In this document: piece by piece, positions 25,950 through 64,000 of the stretch | Numbering within the stretch: the first letter of the stretch is position 1 | Layout: the number at the start of each line of letters is the position of its first letter | Assembly (NCBI RefSeq): GCF_027409185.1 | Contig: NC_084463.1 | Coordinates: 162,789,869-162,853,868, forward strand | Direction of reading: 5' to 3' | Length of the DNA: 64,000 nt | DNA from: Cynocephalus volans | Lineage: Eukaryota > Chordata > Mammalia > Dermoptera > Cynocephalidae | Notes under the pieces: generated by a model | What the model was told of the DNA's origin: nothing | What the model saw: only the letters and a program-made list of their open reading frames with translations | Databases searched by the model: none | Program-made: the position numbers and the translations under genes

Positions 25950-26139
25950 GTCCGCGAGGTCCAGGCCCGGACCCTGCCTCCCCCGCGGGCTCCCCGGCTC
26001 CGGGAGGGGCGGGGCGTCCCTGGCTCCGCCCCGTCGGCCCCGCCCGCGGGGAAGGAGTGAGCTGCGTGGGCGTCGCGGCGGGAAGCGCAGTGCAGCGTCC
26101 GGCCCGGCCCGCGCCGAGGACAGCGACGAGCGACCCGGG
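25950..26139 (+). promoter_or_regulatory. TCIRG1: TCIRG1 CpG-island promoter and putative non-coding exon 1
   Basis: Very GC- and CpG-rich, without a TATA box. Sp1-type GC boxes lie at 26006-26015 (GGGGCGGGGC) and, inverted, near 26025-26045 (CCGCCCC and CCCGCCCGC). A consensus donor follows GCGACGAGCGACCCGGG at 26139/26140 (GTGAGT). The acceptor of the first coding exon is at 28478. The exon 1 call rests on the CpG island, the donor and the distance to exon 2; the start site is not visible. Confidence 0.6.
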
Positions 26140-27222
26140 GTGAGTGCCCAGCTCTGCCTGCCAGCCCTGCCTCCCCCGCCCCGGGAAGGGGTCCTGGCGC
26201 CCCACCCAGCTGGGTCGGTGGATGCAGCTCAGTCCTCCACCTCGCCGGTGTCAGGCCTTGCTGGGGGTCCCGGGGGCGAGGAGGAGGAGCTGCCGACAAC
26301 CACTGAGCCCAACTCTGCCGGGCATGGTGTGCTCGGAGCTTTCGCTGCTGTCTTCCTCGAGGGTGGGACCCATTCTACAGATGAGGAAACTGAGGCCTAC
26401 CCAACTCAGAAGCGTCAGAGCTGGGGACAAGCCGGATCGTTAGGACTCCAGAGCCCTCCAGTCTGGAACGGAGGCAGCAGACCCTCCTTCCTGACCATCT
26501 CATCATCCCCAGGACAAGGGCTCAGAGATCTGGTGGGGTCCTGGAGGAGAAGCCTTAGCCTCCAGCTTCCTGAGGGACTGGAGAGGGGCACAGGGTGGAG
26601 TGGACTGACGTCTGGGACATGAAGGCTGCAGGATGGAGCATTTCACTCACTTGCTCCCTAAATGTAACTGGGGTGGCCCTGGCTAGGGTAGGGGCCAGGG
26701 GGGACCAGGAGCAGGAAGCAAGCCAGCAGAGGCCTCATATGCCAGGGGAGGGGTCTGACTAGGTCCCTACGCACACCCATGCCCACCACCGGTTGTGCCC
26801 AGGCCCGAGGGAGCCAACCCCTAGGCAAAGGGACCATGGGGAGCCCCAGTGGCCCTGTGAATCAAGGGTACCAGGGTGGAGTTGTGACAGCTGCTGCCTG
26901 GGGCTACTCCACCGGCTGGGTCCCCAGACCTGGCTCCCTCCAACCCCTTATTTGGCCAGCGCAGCCCCACAGGGTACCCGGGTCAGAGAACAGCTCTCTG
27001 AGCACATACTGTGTGCTGGAACCTCCAAACCTGCAGCCCCAGGGCCGGGCTCCTGTCTGGCTTGGCCATTGGCTGGGCATGGGACCTTGGACCTCACCTC
27101 TCCAAGTCTCAATCGACTCACCTGTAAAACAGGGCTGCAGAGCCCTGTCCCCCCAGATTGCTGTTCAGAATTAGCATAAGGCAGTGTGGGTAAAGGGATT
27201 ATATGGGGGCTCTGGTTATCTG

Positions 27223-27297
27223 TCCTGTCCTGCCAGGGGTAGCCAAGGTCCTGTCTCTGCCCCACCTAGGTCCTGTCACTGCCAGGGGTAGCCAAGT
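27223..27297 (+). repeat. Local tandem duplication in TCIRG1 intron 1
   Basis: TGCCAGGGGTAGCCAAG occurs twice about 50 bp apart (near 27231 and 27280), each preceded by a TCCTGTC word. A TCCTGTC also lies between them. A small intronic duplication with no evident function. Confidence 0.55.
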
Positions 27298-28324
27298 GAC
27301 ATTAACCCAAAGAGGAAATGGAGGCCCAGAAGGGGTGAGAGACTTGCCCAAGGTCACACAGCCAGTCCCAGCCTACACAGGGCCCCAAGCCCTGGTTCCT
27401 GGCCCACCGCCCTGTGGCCAGAGCCATGTCCTTGGGTGATAGAACCCAGCTCTTCCAGCGCACCCTCCATGTCCAGGGCCCAGTCCTTCTGCAGCCTCGG
27501 GCTGCCCTCTCGGCATTCTCTCCTTTCCCAGGCTGGGGACAGGGCTGCACTTCCCTATTTAGAGTTAAGTAAACTGGGCCCAGGGGAGGAAGTGACCCGC
27601 TGGGCAGGCCCTGGCTGGCCCAGACGGCAGGCGGGGCACTCTCAGCAGGGCTCACACTGGGGCTTGTCCCCTCCGCCCTGATTTGAGAGCTAAGGAAACT
27701 TGAGTCCTACAGAGGGACCCTGGGTCCCAGGAGCAGCAGCAGCAGCAGAGCAGGCGGGACCTGGGAGCCTGGCTTGCGGGCTGGGACATCTGCAGAGCCC
27801 GCGGGAGGCCACCCTGTCCCTCCTGCTGCAGCATTTGAGCAAGGCCTGCCCGCCTCTTCCCGCCCATGTCAGTTTCACTTTCCATCGGTTTCGACACCTG
27901 GAAGGCTGCTCCCGCCCCCAGCTCCCACCACACAGGCCCGGGACTCACGGAGGGTCCCCCTGGGAAGGTCCCCCCCAGCAGTGCCCCTGCTACTGCTCCC
28001 TGCCCTTCCTGAGCCCGGGGGACCCAGGGGAGACACCCACCCCCTCAGCACAGGCAGACCCCACAGGGAGGTAGGGGGGCTCCAGCTGCCACCACCCCAG
28101 CCGTGTTTGTCCCTTGTCACAGCTTGCTGGAGTAGAAAGGCAAGGCTCTGAGACAGGCCTGGGCCCCAGGGATGAGTGAGAGGAGGGGCAGTGGGAGCAA
28201 AGGTGGGAGCAGAGCCAGTGTTGTCTAAGCAACTGGGGTGGGGACCTGGGGCAGGGGACCCCCACGGGCAGAGTGAGCTGGGAGAGAGCTTGAGGCTGCG
28301 GATCAACCCGTCCAGTTTCTGCTC

Positions 28325-37673
<9,349 letters not shown>

Positions 37674-37728
37674 CACCCACCTGGGGGTCATGCCCACACC
37701 CGTCCTTACCTCTCTGGGGCAGGAAAGG

Positions 37729-37734
37729 AATAAA
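37729..37734 (+). terminator. TCIRG1: TCIRG1 poly(A) signal AATAAA
   Basis: Canonical AATAAA 55 bp after the TCIRG1 stop codon TAG (37671-37673). It gives a very short 3' UTR, as in the human gene. Confidence 0.9.
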
Positions 37735-37759
37735 GAGGAGAGAGGCCCAGAAACTGTGT

Positions 37760-40090
37760 TTTGGTCCTGTCCAGAACACCAGGGGCTAGGCTAGAGCCAG
37801 AGCGGGCAGGGCCCTGGGTTCTTGGCATGGTCAGCCCCTGCGCCTCCATTTCCTTGGCTGATCCCATGCCAGCCTCTGGTGTCTCCATTACACCCTCCTT
37901 TCTAGCTGAGGTAGGTGGAGGGGGCGGGCAGGAGACATTGGTCTAAGATCTGAGGCCTTGAGAAGTCGGGGAGAGGACCCATAAGCACATCTGTTTCACA
38001 CCTTGGGGTGAAACAGGGGCAGAACTAGGGCCGAGGAGGGATGTTTCCAGCACATTCTTGCTCGCAGTGTGTGTCTTCCCAGGTCAGTTGAGCGGGTTCC
38101 TCATTCTTGGAGGTGTGCTGACTGGTTCTAACAGTGTCAGGATACTCTGGTGGGCGGGTGGTGCCTGTCCTCAATCCAGCCGGTATTCCACGCCTTGGTG
38201 CTGCCCTCAGGGGCTTGAGGGGCTCCAATCCTGGCCCTGTGCTGCACGTGGGACCAAGGCGTCACATACCCAGGCCATACTGCTGCAGGGAAGAACAGTG
38301 GCTTTCCAGAGGAATCATTCAGGGCCCTGAGAGTCCAGGTCCTGCCTCCCCATCCCTGAGGCCACAGTCTGCTCCACCCCTCCCTGGGTGGCCAATCCCC
38401 CGTGTGTGGTGTGTGGGGAGGGAGTGTAGGGGGGGACAGTGCTCTACTCCTGCGGTTCTCCTGGCCTGGGTCCCACCACTGGCTGGGAGGCAGAGCCAGT
38501 GCTTCTCAGAGGCCTCGGGCTTTCTGGCCAACAAGCTTGCAAAGTGGTTCTTCCAGCTGGAGGCCCCAGGAACAAAGGTGGCTTTGAGGCCACAGCCGTT
38601 GGGCGCAGCAGCCTGAGGCAACCTGGCCCCACAGTTGTGGCTCTCGTCTGGCCAGCTGCTGGGAGGAGCCTGTCCCTTGGGTCCTAGACTGCCCTATCAA
38701 GACCTCCAGACACCAGGCGGGGGTACGATGGGCTCCAAGGCAGTTCCACATGCTTGGCAGAGACTTGGCTCAGAGAAACGTCAGTAACAGTGCGGGGGCA
38801 GGGACAGAGAGGGCCAAACGCCAGACTCAGGAGGGCTACAGACGGGTCTGGACTAAACCCAGAACCTAAAGCCTTACCCTTCCTGGGGAGCAGAACTGGG
38901 CAGAGACCCTGGAGGGTGGGGTGGGGGTGTGACCGATGAACAGATGCTAAGAGCTTAGGGTAAGGCAGCTGTGGGATCCCCTGCCCTGGCTTTGACACAT
39001 GGGCGTCTGGTAGGGCTGGCTGGAGAAGCCCAGTTGTCATGGAAACAGCATATGCGAAGACACTCACTCACTCCTGGCTAGAATGTGCTGGAAACATCCC
39101 TCCTGGGCACCTGAACTGAGGACTGCCAGTGAACAGGAAGGGGGCCTGCTCATGTGAGCTGACGGTCTAGCACAGGAGACAACTGAGTGAACCAGTCAGA
39201 ACACCAGGAAAAACAGAGCCGCATGAAGAAAGTGTGATGTGCCGGGGCAGCTGTAGGGGGAGGGTGGTTTCAGGAACAGCCCGCCATAGATGGAAGAGCT
39301 TTAAAAGGCCTGAAGAGGTGACTTTTTGAGCTGACAGTGGGACAAAGTGAAGGAGCCCCTTGGCTGAAGACAGGACTCAGAGCATCTCGGCCAGGAAACC
39401 GCACGCGAGCTTGATGTGTTTAGGGAGGAGCAGGGCTGGAGCATGGCCGAGCAAGGGTGGGGAGAACTGGCAGGGCCATGTGGCCACAGGGACCCTGTGG
39501 GAACAGGAAGGAGTTGGCACCTTTATTCTAAGCAATAAGGGAGAAGCTACGGGACATCTAGTGCAGGAATACAATATCATTTACTGTTTTGGTTTGATAT
39601 CAAAACTCATTCATTGCTTAAATTTTAAATGTCTAGAAGGGTAAACAGTGAGAAGTCTCCATTCTGCCCAGCTGCTCAGTGTGCTCCCCAGCCACAACCA
39701 CCGCTTCCAACTTCTCCTACATCCTCTCAGGGTCTTCGTATCTGGGGAAGAAGCAGGGACGGGTAAGGACAAGTCTGCGAGGGCTGCAGGGCTAGTGTGC
39801 TGGGTGAGATCATCCTGGGACCCCGGGGAAGAGGCCATGGGCAGACTGAAGCCCTGACATTTGGGGCCCAGCTATGGAAGAAGAGTTGGTAAAGGTGCCC
39901 TAGGAATGGGGCCGGGGGGCAGAGAGAAACCAGTGTGGCAGCCCATATGATAAACTATCTCCATGAGGAAGGGACAGAGGAAGAGAGTCAACTGAGCCCG
40001 GGCCTGTGACAGCTGGAGCCTCCTGTGGGTACTTTAAGGTAACGGGAGCCCTCCTGAGATTTAGGGCACATCCAAGGGTGACAGCTTGAG
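37760..40090. other. Convergent TCIRG1-CHKA intergenic region
   Basis: About 2.3 kb between the two poly(A) sites. Mixed-composition sequence with no supported gene, no CpG island and no clear young repeat. A stretch around 39130-39560 reads like diverged old repeat text (AACTGAGTGAACCAGTCAG and similar). Open frames up to 160 codons on both strands have no recognisable protein features. Confidence 0.6.
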
Positions 40091-41309
40091 GCAGGGTTTC
40101 CAATTTTTTTTATTCATTTGTACAGTACAGTCTCTGTGGTAGCAGAAATATATGCACAAAAAACAATTCAAATGAGTTCAGAGTAAAAAAAATTCCTAAA
40201 TTCATACCATAGGACATTTCATGTATCGGATTTCACAGCTATACTCTACCCACGCCCCCACATTCCACATACAGGCTGCAGTTGCCCATAACAATGCCCA
40301 CATCATTTAGGGACACTGGGGAAAAGTGATGGCCGGGAAAGCTGGCCATGCGGAGAGCCAAGGCCGGGGTGTCTCTCTCCCTATTCAGGGGCAGCAGGAG
40401 ACAGAGGGGCCCTGGGGCAGGACCATCCCCTGGGGAAGCCAGCCCAGGTCATGGAACCCCAAGCTCCAGGCCGAGCAGAGGGGAGAACAGAAAGGCTCAG
40501 AGAGCCAGGCTAAGCAGTCTGTTCTTGGAAGGAGAGACAAGAGGGTAGGAAGACAGGGAGGTCCCCACACAGCCCCTGTGACCACAGTGTCACTCTCTGA
40601 TGCTGGAGTATCAAGCACACTCAAGAGGAAATGGCAGAGATTATATCCAGTTAAAGTGAAACTCATCAGTATAACAAAATATGTATGACACAGAAAAGCT
40701 ACATTCATCTACAGCAGATGATAGCTCATGTGCAATCTGCTTTCTCCAGCATCAGCCGTTTGGACCATAAGGGTGAAAGAGCAGCCTCTGGAGACGCTGG
40801 GCGGAGACTGCCCTGTGTCAGTGACACCAGGAGGTGGGCTCAGGCCCTGGAGCGATTCACAGTATGTCTGCTCACTCACCGTCCCCGGGAGTAAGTAGTG
40901 TCTACAACACACTGTCACCTATAAAGAGCTGGTCACAATGTTCACCTGGTCAGCATTAACCATGGTACCCTCAGTAACACTTCTTACTGTTCACCATATT
41001 TGACTGAAAACCTTGAGCTCTAAATAGAAAACATCATCTCTAGATTAAGAGGATTCTGAGATATTGCACTATTGTACTATATTTCTGCTTCCCAATCTGG
41101 TTTCAGAGTCCTAGTGAAATCGTAAACAAAATCTGAAATAAATGTTACTCCATTTTAATACAGTCTTTAGTATCATACATGTCTGAGTTCAGTAGCCAGA
41201 TACCAAAAGTCTTCGGGCCAAAGCTGCAGTAGTCGAAGCAATGGAGGGGACCCGGTCAGCTGCCTCCCCACGCGGTCTGGTGACGAAGTGGCTGGAGTCC
41301 TCCCCGCAG
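40090..41309 (-). other. CHKA: CHKA 3' untranslated region
   Basis: Continuous with the terminal coding exon: no splice donor or retroposon is visible between the stop codon and the poly(A) signal at 40109-40114. The lower half is AT-richer (for example 40100-40240 and 41000-41170). The boundary at 40090 is inferred from the signal. Confidence 0.55.
40109..40114 (-). terminator. CHKA: CHKA poly(A) signal (AATAAA on the minus strand)
   Basis: TTTATT on the plus strand equals AATAAA on the minus strand. It lies about 1.2 kb downstream of the CHKA stop codon, which fits the length of mammalian CHKA 3' UTRs. The 3' UTR would then run from 41309 down to about 40090. Confidence 0.6.
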
Positions 41310-60142
<18,833 letters not shown>

Positions 60143-63100
60143 CTAAAACAGACAGCAACAAGTCAGGTGTTTGTTGAGTGTCAGGCAGCACAGGTGATTT
60201 CCCGTGAGCGATCTCCTCTAATCCTCACAACCATTCTCTGATGTGGGTACTGTCACCTTCACCCCCAACTTAAATAAGAAGAAACAGAGTTTCCAAAGTC
60301 ACAGATTGTGTAATATGTAAGATCTATGTTTGCAAGTATTTCAATATACTGATGAGATTTTAAATTCAAGTTTAATTTAGGTCACTAGTTCCAAAAATAG
60401 AACAATATCCCTTAGTGCTTTTTTTGTTTCTATTTATTTTAAACTCTGTGTATGTCTAACCCTTGGCTTCTCATCAAAGGCCACAAACCATCCACTCTGG
60501 CGAGGGCTGATGTGCTTTTCGGTTGAGTGTGCCTTGTGAAAGCAAAGGGCCTTCTGCCTACAAAACTGGTCTGCTGATCCAGTAAGTGTAAGAGTTACTG
60601 ATTTAGGCCCGAGGTCTATGGTTTTTTGGTCCAAAGTGCACCCTAGCATGGGATGTTCCAGGTTTTTTCCAAGCTCTTATACCTAACCTTTCCCTCTGTA
60701 GTTTATAATGTTTGCCTTCTTGCCAAAATCTCTATGACGCTTGCATGTTCTATCTTCAGTCCTAATAACTACTATGGGATCTGTAATCATTCTGCCTATA
60801 AAATCCATCCTTTGGTCTCAATTCAAATTCATTCCTTAGTCTGTTTCCCTTAAACAGCAAATTACTTAAGAGTTTCCATTTGTTGGGGTGAAGGAGTGGA
60901 AAGGAGTCCTTCTCAACCAGAAGGTACACCCAAATCTCTTAAAGAGCTTTCACAGTTAGAGATTCCTAGGTCCTAACCCGAGTTTGTAAGCCAATGTGTC
61001 TAAGGCGAGGTGCCAGCAGGTGTGTTCTGAAAAAGCTTTCAGATGATTCTTGCTCACCCCTTGTGAAAAAATGTGCTGTGGGGGAATGTGATCCAAGAGA
61101 AACGGTGTTTAAAACACTCACATTACAAAAAACAAACAGAAACTAAGAGGACAAACTCACTATGCAATGACATAATACTAAATCTAGTAAGAAGAAAACA
61201 AATGAGAATAAAGAAAAACTACTTCCAAAGCATATTGAAGTATAAAGTAGTTCAGTTAACTTTTACATTTTGTGGGGGCAAATGGATTTGCCAGTGATCC
61301 CCCACAATTATAGTGTAACCATCACTTGTATTATCCCCACAATTATGGTCTAACCACCACCTTGTGAGGACCAATCTTTATTTGCTAATCTGCAGTTCTG
61401 GGCATATGACAATACAGATATAGCGTTGATCTGCCATGTTAGTGGATTTTAAAGCAGGATTTGAAATCAGGCAGATTTTATTTTTTAAACCCTTAGAGAA
61501 TGACAATAAATACCTCATATCTCTATTTAATTGGAAAAATGTTTTCACTCATTTGATTCTTAGAGTAACCTGTCCAGGAGACCCCATTTTACCTCAAGCC
61601 CAGCATCACAGAAACTCTCCAGGGGAGCTTACCCAAAGGCTTACAAAGCGTCCTCAAAGTCTCTACTTCAAGATACGCTTCCCATCTCCCCCAAGCACAT
61701 GTCTGGGTGCTCCGCAGACCAGAGTGCCTCCCACCCTGCACAATGTGCAGAAGGAACAGAGGCTGGCATAGCAGGACAGGCAGTGCTGGGCTTGGAGCCC
61801 AGGCCAGGTAATCTGTTATTTGCAGCTCTTCACAGCCCTCTGCCATCTGTACAATCTCCCACAAAATTCCAACTCACTACTTACTCGCTTCCAATGAGTA
61901 TTTCTTTTGTTTGGGTATCCAGAATTTTATAAGAATTAAAATTTGTTTTTCAACTTTCCAACTTTCAACATTTCAACATGACTAAGCTGAAAAGCATTAG
62001 GGTTGGCACTTATATCCTATCCTAAATATCCTCAAGTTTGAAATTTCAAATTTTATAAACAGATTTAAACCCTACTTTATTACTTCACTAAGTTCAGCAT
62101 TTTGCATATCATGTCCACTCAGAAAAAGGGATTCTTGGAGTTGAATTTCCATGTGGCGCTGTCAAGGTACTTAGATTGAATACACTATCCAGAATCCACT
62201 CCAGAGCTGAGTCAACCCAGTCCCAGAAACCAGTGCAAAGAAGATGGAAAGAAACTTAAGAACTTTCCAATTCTCTTTAGCATTGTTCTGAACACTGCAA
62301 ACAAAAAAACCATTGTTTTTATATAAGATTGCAGTTCAATATTTATTCACAGTAGGAAGGGGGGATGGTGTGTGGAGGGTAAAATTTAGAGGGAAGAATG
62401 GTAGGTAATCTCAGGATGAGTACATCAAGTATTGGTATTCTTTTTGTAGTCACTAGGTCTCCAAATCCCTTCCCGCCTGCTACTTAAAGAAAGTGAGCAC
62501 AGTAAAGAGTGGGCTGGACAGAAATGGCTTGGTCTGCCTCGCCACACCATGCCCTGGTTCAGCTCTATGCCATCGAACCACAACGTGCACATTCCCAGGA
62601 AAAGTGGTACTACTTTTTCAGAAGAGAAGATCAATACCTCAACTTGAAACTATTTACTCTGACTTCAGAAATAAAGGTTTATTCATATATTCACCCAAAA
62701 AACACTTACTGAATGTCTGCTATATACCTGGCACTGTGCTAAGCTGCAGGGACACAACTAAGAACATGGCACTTGCATTCTAGCAAAAGAGAAACATAGT
62801 GAGTGAGCACAGTTGCCGACTGGCGACACGACCCTGGAGGGCCATGGGGGACGTGACACAGTGTGACGGGGCGGCTATCTCTAAGGAGGCAACACTGACC
62901 TGAGGCTGAGGGGTGAGAAGGAACCTTAAACAACCCCACAGGAGCACAGAGGCCCTGACATGGGAGTAAGTTCGGGCACTGAAGGCACAGGGAAGGACCA
63001 GCACAGCTGGAAGAGGGCAGTCAGGGAAAGCAGCACATGGCCGCAGCTGGAAAGGCGGGCGAGGGGGGCAAGTGGGCTGTGGCTCATGGAGGGTCTGGGC

Positions 63101-63257
63101 CAAGGGTACAAACTGAGAAGTCTTCAACTATCAATGTTTAAAGCTTATGAATTAGGACAGAAGAGGAGCCAGCACAGGGCCTGAGAACTCCCGACTTTTA
63201 GAGCAATGGTTCCAACTGACTGTTACCACACTGAGAAAGGCATTTTTACACAGCAAC

Positions 63258-63290
63258 CTAACACACACATACACACACACACACACACCC
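63258..63290 (+). repeat. (CA)n microsatellite
   Basis: Imperfect (AC)n tract with one T interruption (ACACACACATACACACACAC and on) in CHKA intron 3. Likely length-polymorphic. Confidence 0.85.
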
Positions 63291-63387
63291 AGAGCAAACG
63301 TTATACAAAGCAATACTTACCCTCACAACTGGGTAACACTTTCTAATATTTTCTAGTCTATTTCATTTTTTTAAAAAAGCAACAAAG

Positions 63388-63556
63388 GGCCGGCCCATGG
63401 CTCACTCAGGAGAGTGCAGTGCTGATAACACCAAGGCCACGGGTTCGGATCCCATATAGGGATGGCCGGTTAGCTCAATGGGTAAGTGTAGTGCTGACAA
63501 CATCAAGTCAAGGGTTAAGATCCCCCCTTACCGGTCATCTTTAAAAAAAAAACAAC
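63388..63556 (+). mobile_element. Dimeric tRNA-derived SINE (CYN-like)
   Basis: Starts GGGCCGGCCCATGGCTCACT. Unit 1 has GGGTTCGGATCCCATATAGG. Unit 2 starts GGCCGGTTAGCTCAATGGG, the copy closest to a tRNA-Ile 5' end. It ends CCTTACCGGTCATCTTT, with an A-rich tail. Possible duplication AGCAACAAA / AACAACAAA. Confidence 0.87.
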
Positions 63557-64000
63557 AAAAAACAAAAATGCTAACGTCTCATACCCTATTAGAGGTTTAC
63601 AATCCACCATTTGAAGAACTGATGTAAGTGTGGGCAGCAGGAAGAAGAACCAGGAGACAAGGTGAGGTTAAGGGGCCAAACGTCATGTGGGAGAGTGGCA
63701 TTCTGTGTCAGATGCTGCTGAGGGTCAAATAGGAGAAGAGGAAGAAAGTGGCCTCTGGATTTGCAACATGAAAGTCGTTGGTGGCAAAAACAAGAACAGT
63801 TTCCAAGGAAACAGGGTCAGATTGGAACAGATGAAGAGTGAGTAGAAGAGGGGGAGGGAAGTGGATAGGCAATGGAAGCAAGGTGTTTAAATGAGTTTTC
63901 AATTTCTCTGTAACATTTCATTTATTTAAAAAAAATTAAAATCCAGTAATAAGAACGTTATGAACCTCTTGAGAAGACACAACAGTGTTTCTGTGGTATT

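Larger units (their letters stand above)
60143..64000 (-). other. CHKA: CHKA intron 3 (partial, continues past the window)
   Basis: Runs from the acceptor of the exon encoding GAEAMVLES (AG at 60143-60144) to the window edge with no further CHKA exon. It contains a MER5-like relic (about 60905-61065, with TTCTCAACCAG and GATTCCTAGGTCCTAACCC). It also has an L2-like fragment (about 62690-62775), a CA microsatellite and a SINE. The rest is anonymous intron sequence. Confidence 0.7.

Noticed and set aside
61073-61297. Possible missing CHKA 5' exon in the right-hand intron
   Set aside because: I looked on the minus strand of 60143-64000 for residues before the GAEAMVLES exon (the region ending NEFQ) and found no matching frame with splice sites.

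Overview
This is a window of mammalian nuclear DNA with multi-exon genes, GT-AG introns, CpG-rich promoters and dense retroposons. It carries four conserved genes in the order of human 11q13.2: ALDH3B1 (+), NDUFS8 (+), TCIRG1 (+) and CHKA (-). The first three are complete in coding sequence. CHKA is cut by the right edge and only its last nine coding exons are present. Every coding exon was placed by reading GT/AG splice sites and checking that the reading phase carries over. The assembled proteins are ALDH3B1 468 aa, NDUFS8 212 aa, TCIRG1 837 aa and CHKA 285 aa (matching human residues 173-457 with no indel).

The interspersed repeats point to the host. There are no primate Alu, rodent B1/B2 or carnivore SINEs. 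Instead there are at least nine tRNA-Ile-like SINEs, monomeric and dimeric, most opening with GGCCGGCCC or GGCCGAGCCC and many flanked by clear target-site duplications. From memory this matches the CYN family of colugos (Dermoptera, e.g. Galeopterus). The host call is therefore an inference from repeats.

Layout: 1-6124 is upstream of the ALDH3B1 start codon, with no confident coding gene. 6126-17955 holds the nine ALDH3B1 coding exons. 19440-19720 is a CpG-rich, TATA-less promoter with three CCAAT boxes for NDUFS8, whose six coding exons lie at 20747-23646. 25950-26139 is the GC-rich promoter and non-coding exon 1 of TCIRG1, with nineteen coding exons at 28483-37673. TCIRG1 and CHKA are convergent across about 2.3 kb (37760-40090). 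CHKA runs leftwards from beyond 64000 to its stop codon at 41310-41312 and a poly(A) signal at 40109-40114. Its 5.4-kb last intron holds a long antisense LINE-1 relic carrying four younger insertions.

The genes do not form one pathway. ALDH3B1 oxidises lipid-derived aldehydes, NDUFS8 is an iron-sulfur subunit of respiratory complex I, TCIRG1 is the a3 subunit of the V-ATPase (osteoclast acid secretion), and CHKA makes phosphocholine. Their adjacency is conserved vertebrate synteny. I found no undescribed biological system. The more unusual signals are the SINE family and its subtypes, the nested insertions, the NDUFS8 promoter architecture and a degenerate tandem repeat inside ALDH3B1.
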